Below, one piece after another: positions 34,456-45,819 of a DNA stretch of 64,000 bases. The notes under the pieces were generated by a model. The model had not been told where the DNA came from, made no database searches, and saw nothing but the letters and a program-made list of their open reading frames with translations. The DNA is taken from NCBI GenBank assembly GCA_009667805.1, contig CM019075.1, forward strand, positions 20,767,615 to 20,831,614. Reading direction: 5' to 3'. Positions within the stretch are counted from its first letter, which is position 1, and the number at the start of each line of letters is the position of its first letter. The DNA is from Leptobrachium leishanense (taxonomy: Eukaryota > Chordata > Amphibia > Anura > Megophryidae). The position numbers were made by a program, and so were the translations under genes.

Positions 34456-36610
34456 TGGTGAAAGGTTTGGTATGGCTTCTGAAGGGACAGCTTAAGGTGT
34501 TTCTAAACCAGGCTTACTCATACAGCAGAGATGAAGACAGGTTTGACTACCTTTCATAATACACAAGATAACGTGGGTCAAGCTAAAGAGGAGCTCAAGC
34601 CACTGTAATCAGACTTACACAATGAGAGAGACGCTGGTGATTAGCTAAATATGGCGCCGCAAGGCGCAAAAAAAAAAATCCAAAATCTCTCTAGGTGAAA
34701 CCTTAAAAATGTGGTAAGAAAGAGTGCTTGGCCAACATAAAATTGGGAGGAGGATACGGTCAATCCAAGGCATGACCCGAAAAAGGAACACAAGTGGCCA
34801 ACAGAAAGAAGCGGATGCTGTGCAAGGTGCAATACGAAAACGATACATGAGCAGATCAAACAGAAATTAACCCAAAAGGAAAGGCTGGGCACCATAACAT
34901 AATTCCGGCAAAGAGGATTTCAGCCAACAGAAGGTTGAAAGAAAACTCCAAAACAAACGGTGCGAGACCATCTTAAAAAGAGGAAGGCCGAAGCATGAGC
35001 CCCGACCTTAAGAGAGTGAAAAGGACAACTGTAAGGAAGAGGGGGGGGGACATGAATGGAAGACCTCAAAGGGGTTGAGGGGCGATCACTACTGCAGATA
35101 AAAAACATCTGTCCACCTTCTAGAGCTTTTCCGGTCAGATTCACATTTTTTTAAAATTTAGTTTTTAATTAAAAACCAAAGGAATAAAACCTGAACATTT
35201 GTTGTTCCGCCGACCTCTGCCCCATTGATATGTCCCGGCCGTGAGCCAGGTCTCCAAGCACAAGACCAAAAAGGAGAAGCGGCAGGAGATAACGGAAACA
35301 GGGAAAGTCCATAACCGCCACGTTTCGCCCCTGTCAGAATATCAACGTAGAGGCAGGTTAAGCCCCAAAGGAAAGTGCTCAATGAGGCAGCAAGCCGAGG
35401 GATCCGAGCGGACACTATTAGCCGTGATTTATTTTCGGACTTCCCGGGGCCCAGAGGGAACTTCCGCCACTCGCCAAGGCTCGGGATTAGGGTAGCGCGT
35501 TAGAAACATCAGCCTGGGCCGCGAGGATTAACCAAACAGGAAACACCTGGCCTCCCAACATGTGGCACGCAGGGGGTTAAACCAGGCACAGCACATGAGA
35601 AACTCATTATAGCCAAACAGAAAGATGGGGAAGGGGGTGGGGGGGGGGCTCCCAAATCAGACATAGGGGCTCTGTATGTACCTTCCCCCTGAGAAAAAAA
35701 GGGGGGTGAATTCACACAAAAAGTAGAGGGATTTGAGCCAGAAACGATGAAGAATTTGAAGAATTAGCACAGGACAGCGCTCCGGCGGAGGAGGCGACGG
35801 GGAGAGACGCCCTCACATGTGAAAGAGAAAATACAAATGGTGCCGATTGAGATTTGGTGAAGTCACGGCCAGTTTGGGGATTGCCTTTGTTCCCACCCCC
35901 ATTTTTCAAAAAAAAGGAGTGACCCCCCCCCCCGAGCAGCCAGCAATGAGCAGATACACCGTTGCACCCCGTGAGTGGAGATGAGGGCTCCTCGTTAGCT
36001 AATTACCGACTGAGGCGCCGAGGAATGAGGTTTAACCTGCTTTGTATCAACGGCAGAATCCGACATGAAAAGAGGCGCAAGGAAGTGGGTTTATTATATA
36101 AGCTACGCCACGAGGAGGGGGGGCCTCACGTCTGAACCGATGGCGGTCACCAAAATGGTTTACAATCAAACAGGTTAATATAGGGCGCAGCGCGGGTCCC
36201 TGATCACAGATTCTGACAGATACAGGGTTAAAGAAGGGGACAGGGCCATGAGGAACACACACGATACTCCGTAATACTCCAGATCAGACAATAGAGCAGG
36301 GAGGAGGAACGAGAGGAGGCAACGTGCGGCGGATACCTTTACAGTGAAAGTGATACATGGACAGGCCTCCCAGGGGAGGTGGTACCCGACCAGAATAACC
36401 GAGTGTCACTGACAGACTTGCAAAAGGTTCTCTGAAGCATTAGCCGTGTGAGGAGCACAAGAAGAAACCTCGATCCAACGCATCACAATCTCCCACAGCA
36501 TGTACACTGGTCTCATCAATACACATCGATCCAAACCTGCTGCACAGCCACGACACTCTGCCAGCAGACAGCAAGTACAGGATACATCCCACAAAACCAG
36601 CTCCGGTCCA
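34456..36610. other. Ephrin intron 2, unassigned
   Basis: Apart from the hammerhead-like relic at 35310-35350 no repeat was recognised. G runs at 35041 and 35637, C run at 35926. Confidence 0.45.
35310..35350 (-). ncRNA. Hammerhead-like relic on minus strand
   Basis: Minus strand reads attctgacaggggcgaaacg then tggcggttatgg, with CTGA and GAAAC in hammerhead-like spacing. Similar tails mark Penelope-like elements. Short and uncertain. Confidence 0.3.
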
Positions 36611-36895
36611 CAGCACTGCCATCCCATGTCCCACCAACTGCCCACAGCACTGCCATCCCATGTCCCACCAACTGCCCACAGCACTGCCATCCCATGTCCC
36701 ACCAACTGCCCACAGCACTGCCATCCCGTGTCCCACCAACTGCCCACAGCACTGCCATCCCGTGTCCCACCAACTGCCCACAGCACTGCCATCCCGTGTC
36801 CCACCAACTGCCCACAGCACTGCCATCCCGTGTCCCACCAACTGCCCACAGCACTGCCATCCCGTGTCCCACCAACTGCCCACAGCACTGCCATC
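36611..36895. repeat. 34-bp minisatellite, 8-9 units (ephrin intron 2)
   Basis: Unit cagcactgccatcccatgtc, ccaccaactgccca starts at 36611 and every 34 bases to 36883. The first three units have catgtc and the rest cgtgtc. It abuts the large satellite at 36922. Confidence 0.97.
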
Positions 36896-36921
36896 ACAGT
36901 ATCTCAACTATTGTCCCAAAG

Positions 36922-39311
36922 CCATGCCACCCCTGCATAACCCGACACACAGCGACGCCACCCCTGCATAACCCGACACACAGCGACGCCACCCCTGCAT
37001 AACCCGACACACAGCCACGCCACCCCTGCATAACCCGACACACAGCCACGCCACCCCTGCATAACCCGACACACAGCCACGCCACCCCTGCATAACCCGA
37101 CACACAGCCACGCCACCCCTGCATAACCCGACACACAGCCACGCCACCCCTGCATAACCCGACACACAGCCACGCCACCCCTGCATAACACGGAACACAC
37201 AGCCACGCCACCCCTGCATAACACGGAACACACAGCCACGCCACCCCTACATAACACGGACACACAGGCACGCCACCCCTACATAACACGGGACACACAG
37301 CCACGTCACCCCTGCATAACACGGGACACACAGCCACGCCACCCCTGCATAACACGGGACACACAGCCACGCCACCCCTGCATAACACGGGACGCACAGC
37401 CACGCCACCCCTGCATAACACGGGACGCACAGCCACGCCACCCCTGCATAACACGGGACGCACAGCCACGCCACCCCTGCATAACACGACAAACATCCAC
37501 GCCGCCACCCCTGCATAACACGGGACACACAGCCACGCCACCCCTGCATAACACGGGACACACAGCCACGCCACCCCTGCATAACACGGGACACACAGCC
37601 ACGCCACCCCTGCATAACACTACATACAGCCACGCCACCACCCCTGCATAACACGGGACACACAGCCACGCCACCCCTGCATAACACGGGACACACAGCC
37701 ACGCCACCCCTACATAACACGGGACACACAGCCACGCCACCCCTACATAACACGGGACACACAGCCACGCCACCCCTACATAACACGGGACACACAGCCA
37801 CGCCACCCCTGCATAACACGGGACACACAGCCACGCCACCCCTGCATAACACGGGACACACAGCCACGCCACCCCTGCATAACACTACATACAGCCACGC
37901 CACCACCCCTGCATAACACGGGACACACAGCCACGCCACCCCTGCATAACACGGGACACACAGCCACGCCACCCCTACATAACACGGGACACACAGCCAC
38001 GCCACCCCTGCATAACACGGGACACACAGCCACGCCACCCCTGCATAACCCGATACACAGCCACGCCACCCCTGCATAACACAGGACACACAGCCACGCC
38101 ACCCCTGCATAACCCGATACACAGCCACGCCACCCCTGCATAACACAGGACACACAGCCACGCCACCCCTGCATAACACGGGACACACAGCCACGCCACC
38201 CCTGCATAACCCGATACACAGCCACGCCACCCCTGCATAACACAGGACACACAGCCATGCCACCCCTGCATAACACGGGACACACAGCCACGCCACCCCT
38301 GCATAACACGGGACACACATCCACGCCACCACCCCCGCATAACACGACACACATCCACGCCACCACCCCCGCATAACACGACACACATCCACGCCACCAC
38401 CCCTGCATAACACGACACACATCCACGCCACCACCCCTGCATAACACGACACACATCCACGCCACCACCCCTGCATAACACGACACACATCCACGCCACC
38501 ACCCCTGCATAACACGACACACATACACGCCACCACCCCTGCATAACACGACACACATCCACGCCACCACCCCTGCATAACACGACACACATCCACGCCA
38601 CCACCCCTGCATAACACGACACACATCCACGCCACCACCCCTGCATAACACGACACACATCCACGCCACCACCCCTGCATAACACGACACACATCCACGC
38701 CACCACCCCTGCATAACACGACACACATCCACGCCACCACCCCTGCATAACACGACACACATCCACGCCACCACCCCTGCATAACACGACACATCCACGC
38801 CACCACCCCTGCATAACACGACACACATACACGCCACCACCCCTGCATAACACGACACACATCCACGCCGCCACCCCTGCATAACACGGGACACACAGCC
38901 ACGCCACCCCTGCATAACACGGGACACACAGCCACGCCACCCCTGCATAACACGGGACACACAGCCACGCCACCCCTGCATAACACGACAAACATCCACG
39001 CCGCCACCCCTGCATAACACGGGACACAGCCACGCCACCCCTGCATAACACGGGACACACAGTCACGCCACCCCTGCATAACACGGGACACACAGCCACG
39101 CCACCCCTGCATAACACTCCACGCCACCCCTGCATAACACGGGACACACAGCCACGCCACCCCTGCATAACACGGGACACACAGCCACGCCACCCCTGCA
39201 TAACACGGGACACACAGCCACGCCACCCCTGCATAACACGGGACACACAGCCACGCCACCCCTGCATAACACGACAAACATCCACGCCACCACCCCTGCA
39301 TAACACGGGAC
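36922..39311. repeat. Large satellite, 30-34-bp unit, left part (ephrin intron 2)
   Basis: About 75 units of cacgccacccctgcataaca, cgggacacacagc. Sub-blocks are visible: cccgacacacagc units at the left (36922-37190), mixed units in the middle, and a homogeneous block of about 16 units with caccacccctgcataacacg, acacacatc at 38330-38870. No stop codon occurs in the minus-strand frames, which gives false ORFs of up to 684 codons. Confidence 0.98.
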
Positions 39312-40033
39312 TAGGGCTGTGCAATTAATTGCAATCGCAATCGAATCGCAATTTCCGACCATGCAATTAATAAATCACATAAGGCTGCAATTTTCGGCTC
39401 CCTGTTAACTTCCGGCGGCATGGTGCTTTGGGCGCTCGCAGGGGAACCACGTTCTCGCGGCTCGTCACATGGTTCCCCCAGGCGAGCGCCCAAGCTCCAT
39501 GCCGCCAGAAGTTAACAGGGAGCCGAACACGTGGCGCACAGAGGTGAGCTGGGCAGCGTTTCCACGTGCTGGGGCAGCGTTTCCACGTGCTGGGGCAGCG
39601 TTTCACGTGCTGGGGCAGCGTTTCCACGTGCTGGGGCAGCGTTTCCACGTGCTGGGGCAGCGTTTCCACGTGCTGGGGCAGCGTTTCCACGTGCTGGGGC
39701 AGCGTTTCCATTTGCTGGGGCAGCGTTTCCATGTGCTGGGGCAGTATTTCCATGTGCTGGGGCAGTATATCCATGAGCTGGGGCAGTATATCCATGAGCT
39801 GGGGCAGTATATCCATGAGCTGGGGCAGTATCCATGTGCTGGGGCAGTATATCCATGTGCTGGGGCAGTATATCCATGTGCTGGGGCAGTATTTCCATGT
39901 GCTGGGGCAGTATCCATGTGCTGAATACATTTAGAATGTATGTAGCATGTTTGAAAAAGCAAAAACAATTGGCTAAATCGCAAATAAAATCGCAATCGCA
40001 ATATGATTATTTTGTCAATATTGCACAGCCCTA
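39312..40033. mobile_element. Non-autonomous hAT element inside the ephrin intron-2 satellite
   Basis: This 722-bp insert has ends TAGGGCTGTGCAATTAATTG and, inverted, TAGGGCTGTGCAATATTGAC. Both sides carry the 8-bp duplication cacgggac (39304-39311 and 40034-40041), the hAT signature. The AT-rich ends repeat aatcgcaatcgc. Inside are a GC-rich inverted repeat (39398-39453 with 39469-39523) and a 21-bp tandem array (39545-39920). No transposase is present. The duplication is a piece of the surrounding satellite, so the element arrived after the satellite had formed. Confidence 0.93.
39545..39920. repeat. 21-bp minisatellite with E-box core, nested in hAT element
   Basis: About 18 copies of a 21-bp unit, tttccacgtgctggggcagc plus g. 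The left units contain CACGTG, a palindromic E-box core. The right units drift to catgtg and then catgag, with cagcgttt becoming cagtattt or cagtatat. The gradient of variants suggests growth by slippage from one side. Confidence 0.9.
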
Positions 40034-40300
40034 CACGGGACACAGCCACGCCACCCCTGCATAACACGGGACACACAGCCACGCCACCCCTGCATAACAC
40101 GGGACACACAGCCACGCCACCCCTGCATAACACGGGACACACAGCCACGCCACCCCTGCATAACACGGGACACACAGCCACGCCACCCCTGCATAACACG
40201 ACACACAGCCACGCCACCCCTGCATAACACGGGACACACAGCCACGCAACCCCTGCATAACACGGGACAAACAGCCACGCCACCCCTGCATAACAAGGGA
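40034..40300. repeat. Large satellite, right part after hAT insertion
   Basis: Eight further units of the same 32-33-bp sequence continue directly after the hAT element and its target duplication. The last unit degenerates at aacaagggaagag. Confidence 0.97.
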
Positions 40301-41134
40301 AGAGTAGGGTGGGTAGATGCGTGGTAACACATGGTCCCATGAGGAATTTGCGGTGAGGTGTAGAGATATCACCCATTGTAATAGAGGGACAACATATAAA
40401 ACATTCCAGCTTCATCTGGAAGACACAGGATTATCAGGAATCCTCCTAATCCCCTTTTAACCCCCGGCATACCACACACACATTGTGTGAATCCCGGAGC
40501 CGCGGTATCAGGACAGACGCTTTATCTTGTACACAGCGAGATTAAACACCGTCTTTACAAATAGGAGACAAGATTATAGCTCAGAGGGACAGACATGGAG
40601 CCGGCGTGTCTCCCGAACCCAGGGAAGGGACATCAGGGGAACACCGCACAACCTTTCACCTCTGAAGAGCCTGACTAAATGCCCCCGGGGAGGGGAGGCC
40701 TGAACCCGCCCTGAGGAAACGTGACACACTCACAGGTCAACCCAGGGGAAGATCCTGGGAAAGTGGGCATCCCCGACCTCTGGGGTCAGATCAGGCGTTA
40801 CTACAGCAACACCCCCCCCCCGAATTAACCCCATCACGCCCAGACAACCAAGCCAACAAACCCAGCAGTGACATGGATTTAAAGCCCTCTCCAGACCTGA
40901 TGCAATTTACAAGAAGAACCTGTAGAAAAAAATAAGGATTTTCATACCGACCGAAACATCCAGATATTGAGGAGCCTGTGCAATGTATAAATATGTGCAG
41001 AAAGCGGGGGGAGAGAACATGTATAGTCTATGTTGGCTTTGCTTGAGAGATTAAATCTAAGAGATGTAGAAACAAAGTAAAACAAAATAGAGGGACGGAC
41101 AGACACACACACACACACACTTTATTGCTCTAAA
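40301..41134. other. Ephrin intron 2, unassigned
   Basis: Single-copy-like, with a C run near 40811 and (AC)n at 41105-41120. Confidence 0.45.
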
Positions 41135-41276
41135 TCAGGGCTCAGCTGCCTCGGTCCTCCAGGCGTTTGTAACTACATTTTCCACCAGCCTCTCTCACTT
41201 TAATGAGTTGCTGTGCATCATGGGAAATGTAGTTCCAAAACAACAGGGGGTGCCAAGGCTGCTGACACCTGTTCTA
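41135..41276. mobile_element. Palindromic hAT-like miniature element in ephrin intron 2
   Basis: caggcgtttgtaactacatt and gcatcatgggaaatgtagtt are the paired arms. It ends gacacctgttct, the inverse of the left end. Confidence 0.55.
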
Positions 41277-41876
41277 AATGAAGAGCAACGCAGCCTCCTG
41301 TGGATTGTAAACTGCTGTCAGCGAGGCCCTTTAAACCGCTGCTTTATTCCAGATTAAATTCGTTTTTTCTCCTTAGAATTCATTCGGAACCAAAATTTTT
41401 TGTGCAGAATATATGAAGGATATGAATTCTAACAGACGCCTCATGCTGCGGGTCCCGGGGTGTATATAAGAGGGTAAAGTCACCCTGTCGATTCATCCGG
41501 TAGCTCCTATAAACCCAATCACTCTCAGCCGCTCATTAAAGTGGCAGGGAGATATTAAAGATACCTCTGCATCATAAACGTAAGACGTGCGCAGCGGGGA
41601 TAAACCGTGCAGAAACGGCACCATGTAAGAATACATATAATAAATATTAACTTAGTAATCATGTTTATAAATCCCAGAGGAACGCGGGCAATTACTAGCC
41701 CCATGCCCATTATCAGTAGAATGGGTACACACACCCGAACCCAGCGTATAATGCACTGACATGGCCGTGGGGGGGGGGGGGGTTTCAGAGAATCCCAACC
41801 ACAAGCACCCCGAGCCCCTCAACCAGCAACGCAATGTATAGGGCACGCGGAGAAGGTTTAGACATAAGACACAATT

Positions 41877-42147
41877 ACCCAGGCCTTCCAGATCCACCAT
41901 GGTTTCCAAGGCATTGCGTGGAGATGCTGAGCAGCACATGAAATCTGTTGCCCTGCAGGATGTATAGTTCATACACTGACGGGATGAAATCTATCCGCTA
42001 GCTGTGCTTTTATTCCTTCAGAAAAAGGTAGTGGGATTTCCTTCCAGCAGCGTATGAATTCTACATACTGCAGGGCAGCTCTGTCACGTGCCACCCATGT
42101 AGAAGTGTTGGTTGTCTGGGAAAACATGGTGGATCTGGTGGCAGGCA
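41877..42147. mobile_element. Inverted-repeat miniature element next to ephrin exon 2
   Basis: Left arm gatccaccatggtttcc (41891-41907) pairs with ggaaaacatggtggatc (42119-42135), and ctgccctgcaggatgtatag with ctacatactgcagggcag. Its edge lies about 60 bases from the exon-2 donor. Confidence 0.6.
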
Positions 42148-42209
42148 GGCGTGTCCGTGCTGTAGAATCACCCCATAGAGCAGCGCGCGCCTCACTCTCC
42201 GGTACTTAC

Positions 42210-42505
42210 ATATATAGTAATAGTCCTCGCCAGGCCGGAATTCGAACCCCAGGGAAAACGGGGTGAATTTTTGGATTTTTTCAGAGAACTTAATGGGTCC
42301 AAAAGGAGCAAACGGCCGGTTACACTCCCAACGTTTAAAGGCTCCTTGGACCATCTCGTCGCATCCCTCGTACCCTTTCCGGTTCACCATGTACAGGACG
42401 AAGGACTCCGTGTGCTCGGCGGGGACACGGGATTCATAATGCGGGCAGTATATATCCAGGTAGTCATTCATTTCCACTCGTACGTTGTAATCTGCCTTTT
42501 GGAAC
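42210..42505 (-). CDS. efna4: Ephrin-A (ephrin-A4-like), exon 2: receptor-binding domain
   Basis: Ephrin-As are GPI-anchored ligands of Eph receptor tyrosine kinases and act in contact-dependent cell repulsion and boundary formation. This 296-bp internal exon encodes about 98 residues of the ephrin RBD cupredoxin fold. Visible motifs are [12 protein letters not shown] near the start, [21 protein letters not shown], the receptor-binding loop [17 protein letters not shown], and YYYI at the end. Cysteines expected in the family (CPHY, GC, WEC) are present. The acceptor is ctgcag before GTTCCAAAAG at 42505; the donor is gtaagt from 42209. The exon begins with one base finishing a codon and ends with one base of the next, as in vertebrate EFNA exon 2 (about 293 bp). 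FSEKIQ and GFEFRPG favour ephrin-A4 over A1 or A3; ephrin-A2 is the main alternative. The family is certain, the paralogue less so. Confidence 0.93.
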
Positions 42506-42796
42506 CTGCAGGGGAATATGAGACAGAGATCAGATGAGAAGGAGTGACACCAGACACTCAAAAAACACATTTTCAGCACAATTTAATGGATTATAAATTT
42601 TAATCTGAGGTCAATACATGGATCCACTGGAATACACCGTGTTCCCTGAGGCAGACCATACTAAATCGCTCCCTCAGTGAGGAGTCAGTGTGCTACAAAA
42701 AGGTCCTCAGATGCTACGGCCCACCGGGAAAATGTGACGCCCACTGTGAAATTTGTTGGTATCTTGGTGGACCAAGCAAGAGTGGCACGGAGTGGC

Positions 42797-43012
42797 AAGA
42801 TTTTTTTTTTTTGTGAAAGGATTTTACCAGGAAGGATACATTGAGATTTCTCTCGTTTTCAAGTATGTCCTGGGTGGCGAGTATGTACCGTTAGGTGTCT
42901 TGCCAAGGACACTAACTGGAGAGGTGCTCGCTGGGATCAAACCCATGACTCCACAGGCTCTCTCCACGCAGAGCGGTGACATTACCTCTACTCCACCCAG
43001 CCGGTACTATTG
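42797..43012 (-). mobile_element. tRNA-derived SINE (most complete copy)
   Basis: Read on the minus strand, the head has an A-box-like tggagtagagg and a B-box gggtttgatccc about 45 bases later. A body follows (caggacatacttgaaaacga, gagaaatctcaatgtatcct) and then an A-rich tail (T run on the plus strand at 42799-42812). Box order, spacing and tail identify a Pol III SINE. It lies 290 bases upstream of ephrin exon 2, in the same orientation as the gene. Confidence 0.75.
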
Positions 43013-43153
43013 ACAACGAAATGTGTCCATTGGAAAGAGAGCAAATGGGAAAGTGTCAAAGGCACCAAGATCAACGTGCACATCTGGCATATAGTGGCTG
43101 CAAACATTGCAGAAGACTTGATACAAGTTACAAAGTGAGAAGACACTGGCAAC

Positions 43154-43714
43154 TAGGGTTGCACCGATACCGATACTAGTATCGGTATCAGTGCCGATCC
43201 CGGGTACTGCAGGAGTACTTGGTACTCGTGCAGTACCCCCGATATTTTCCCCGATACCGGAAGCCGGCATTGAGGCGGCTTGCCGGCATCCGAGGGGCTG
43301 GGGCGGCTGTACGAATGCTCTATCGGACAGGCCCTGCAGCTGCTCTCCGCGATGATACTTACCTTCTTGGGCGACGCCGGGAAAGTTTCCGCGCGTGCGC
43401 TCGTTGGAAGGCCCCCGGCTGCGATCACATGGTCCCAGCTGGGGGCCTTCCAACGAGCCCACGCGCAAAGACTTTACCGCGTCGCCCTGGAAGGTAAGTA
43501 TCATCGCGGAGAGTGCCGAGGGGGGGGGGATCCTTGAGCTAGGGGCAATATCCCATGAGCTGGGGGAGATATATATCTTGGGGGGGGGATATATACATGT
43601 GAACTGGGGGCATTTTTATATGGTCTGTTCTTATTGGAAAGTGGTCACATGACATTAAAGAAAAGTATCGGTACTCGTACTCAGTCTTAGAAAAGTGGTA
43701 TCGGTGCATCCCTA
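43154..43714. mobile_element. Non-autonomous hAT element with perfect 8-bp duplication
   Basis: A 561-bp element starts TAGGGTTGCACCGATACCGA and ends with the inverse, ggtatcggtgcatcccta. The target duplication ctggcaac is perfect (43146-43153 and 43715-43722). The centre is a long GC-rich inverted repeat, about 43345-43430 paired with 43431-43515. No transposase frame is present. It lies about 650 bases upstream of ephrin exon 2, in the presumed intron 1. Confidence 0.93.
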
Positions 43715-43984
43715 CTGGCAACATCAAGATGCAAGAGCGGTTGCAAGAGGGGACAAGGGGCATCAGTGTCACAACTCTGGGGGTACCAGGTGGGGTGGGG
43801 GCGTACACTGGCACCGTAGTCAGACGACCGACGCGTTCGTCAGACCATGGACGACGTCGGACGTCCGACGAGGGTCTTCCACTGCAAGTGATCCGTCAGA
43901 CCAACTACTACGGACGATCAGATCGATTTCAGAGGTGGAGTGCAGAGACTGCCAAAACCAGAATGAACTGGTTTTACATATAAA

Positions 43985-44120
43985 ACATAGTTCATTCTGC
44001 TTTTTTAAACACTGCAGTCCTTTGTGGGACAATGGGTGAGACAGAATACAAATATACATACAAGTACGCACAGAACAGTAAGTAGCAGAGAGGACCCAAG
44101 AGCTTACAATCAACCAAGGA
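43985..44120 (-). mobile_element. Retroposon 3' tail copy
   Basis: Contains gggacaatgggtgagacaga, cagaacagtaagtagcagag and agagcttacaatcaac, matching the same family. It sits inside a degenerate tccgatcgg-rich inverted sequence at 43811-44430 that may be an older miniature element. Confidence 0.5.
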
Positions 44121-44429
44121 GCCTTCTCTGCCCTACCCCTCACCCCTACACAAACAGGGCTAGCCCCACACATCTAGTTTATTCTAAATGCTTTTATATT
44201 TCCCCTGATCAGTTTCTCCACATCCATCTTCTCTGATCTGCTGAAATACATGCGAAGCAAACGAGTGAAATGGTTCTGATCGTCCATCCGATGCCATTTT
44301 TACCCGTCGCTGGAAGACGGACGTCAGACACAATGGACGATGGTCCATTCACTTGCATGTTGTTGGATCGGACGGACGATATCACACCATCGCGCAAATA
44401 CGGTGCCAGTGGACGCCCAGCCTAAGAGG

Positions 44430-45819
44430 GGGGGAACTCACGGGGGAGGGGGGGGGTACATCCGGCAGAGAAAATCCCAGAGTTGGACCAGTAGAACCAG
44501 CGTGTCAGATGTTTGGCATAGTGCCGGCAGCTTGGTGAATCACATCTTCCACATCACGTATGGAATGTTTCAAGTCTTAACTTCTCAGCGTGTACTTAAA
44601 CCTCGGGCCGGTGGGACTTTACTGCAGCAATCCCTAAAAAAGGGGGGACGTAACCATTGATCCGATTGAGAAGCCAAGCCACACGGGACAAGGACTCGCT
44701 GATCATCACTCTATAACTAGCCTCATGAGTTGGATTCACTGACAAGATTTACTCAATGGTAAAAAAAAAAAAGGACCGGCAGCACCCCAATATATGCTTC
44801 AGCGCCAAGTCCCCAGAGCACAAGTTTAATGCAGGTGTTATTTAGAGCATCGCGACACTATGTATCAAGATACAGTATATGCACCGGATGGACCCACCAT
44901 TACTGGATTTAGGTGTTATTGGGGGGGGGGGGGGGAGGTCTCTGTACCCCAATATATGCCCAGTATGGATTCCCCATGGCTCCGGATCGGGCCGCAGGTC
45001 ACGATTAAGCCTTGCCACTTTCTTAAAACAGAACCAAAGGGCATTCACTGCTCCGACAGGACAAATAAATGTGACACAGAATGTAGTCCAGGCCTGTCTT
45101 TTCCGGAAAACGCGTTTTTGACTCACTTTACAGGCATTTCAAGAAGAGAAATAGAGGCAATGACAGAAGAGCAAACACCGGGAGATTTCCAGCGTCTCCT
45201 ATAGGGGCCCGTCACGTCTGGGTGTTCGAAAGGGCGTATAAAGAGGGCGATATAAATTCATTTGTCTGCAGCAAGCTGTAAAGAGCATGTAAAGCGCATG
45301 TAAAGTGCAGGGCCGACGCGGCATCACTCGAATTACTGCGCATTCTGATTAATAAATTAAAAGGTAAATCCCAGACTGGATTCATCGGAGAAGCAGGATT
45401 TGCCAGTAAGGGATGTTCTTGCAGTAATGACGCCAGTGCCCAGCAGAGGGGGCAGCGGGGGTGAGGTCCTTGTGCCTCCCCCTGACATGGCATTAGACCC
45501 CTGGGCCTGCGGGGGTCACACAGCTTGTGCTGCTCAATCAGGGGCTCCAGCATCACCACATTCCTCAGCCCTGTAAAAGGCTGTCAGACACTCATCAAGC
45601 ACCAGCTGTAACCCCATACTTCAGCGTGCGCCTACATGATCCGCAGCGCTGTACAACAAAGCTGCATGAAGAATGACGGGGGGGGGGGGGGCACATGTAC
45701 TAATATGCAAATCATGGCAGCTCAAGTGCCGCACACACACAAAGATCACACCACGTGCAGCACTAGCCGCAGTGTCGGCACACATGCGCACCTCAAATAC
45801 TCGAGCAACACAAAACGCA
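44430..45819. other. No gene recognised
   Basis: Contains two copies of ccccaatatatgc (44786 and 44948) and G runs at 44921 and 45678. No exon seen. Confidence 0.45.

Noticed and set aside
36440..37002. Proline/histidine- and tryptophan/glycine-rich frames
   Set aside because: Artefacts of the 34-bp minisatellite, open on both strands because the unit lacks stops.
37247..39301. 684-codon open frame on the minus strand, plus other long frames over 36894-39324
   Set aside because: It is the satellite unit translated without stops in all minus frames (VLCRGGVAVCP and similar). Unit-length changes shift between equivalent frames. No initiation context, domain or codon bias supports a protein.
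36922..39311. CRISPR array
   Set aside because: Units are contiguous with no unique spacers, and the DNA is eukaryotic. It is a satellite.
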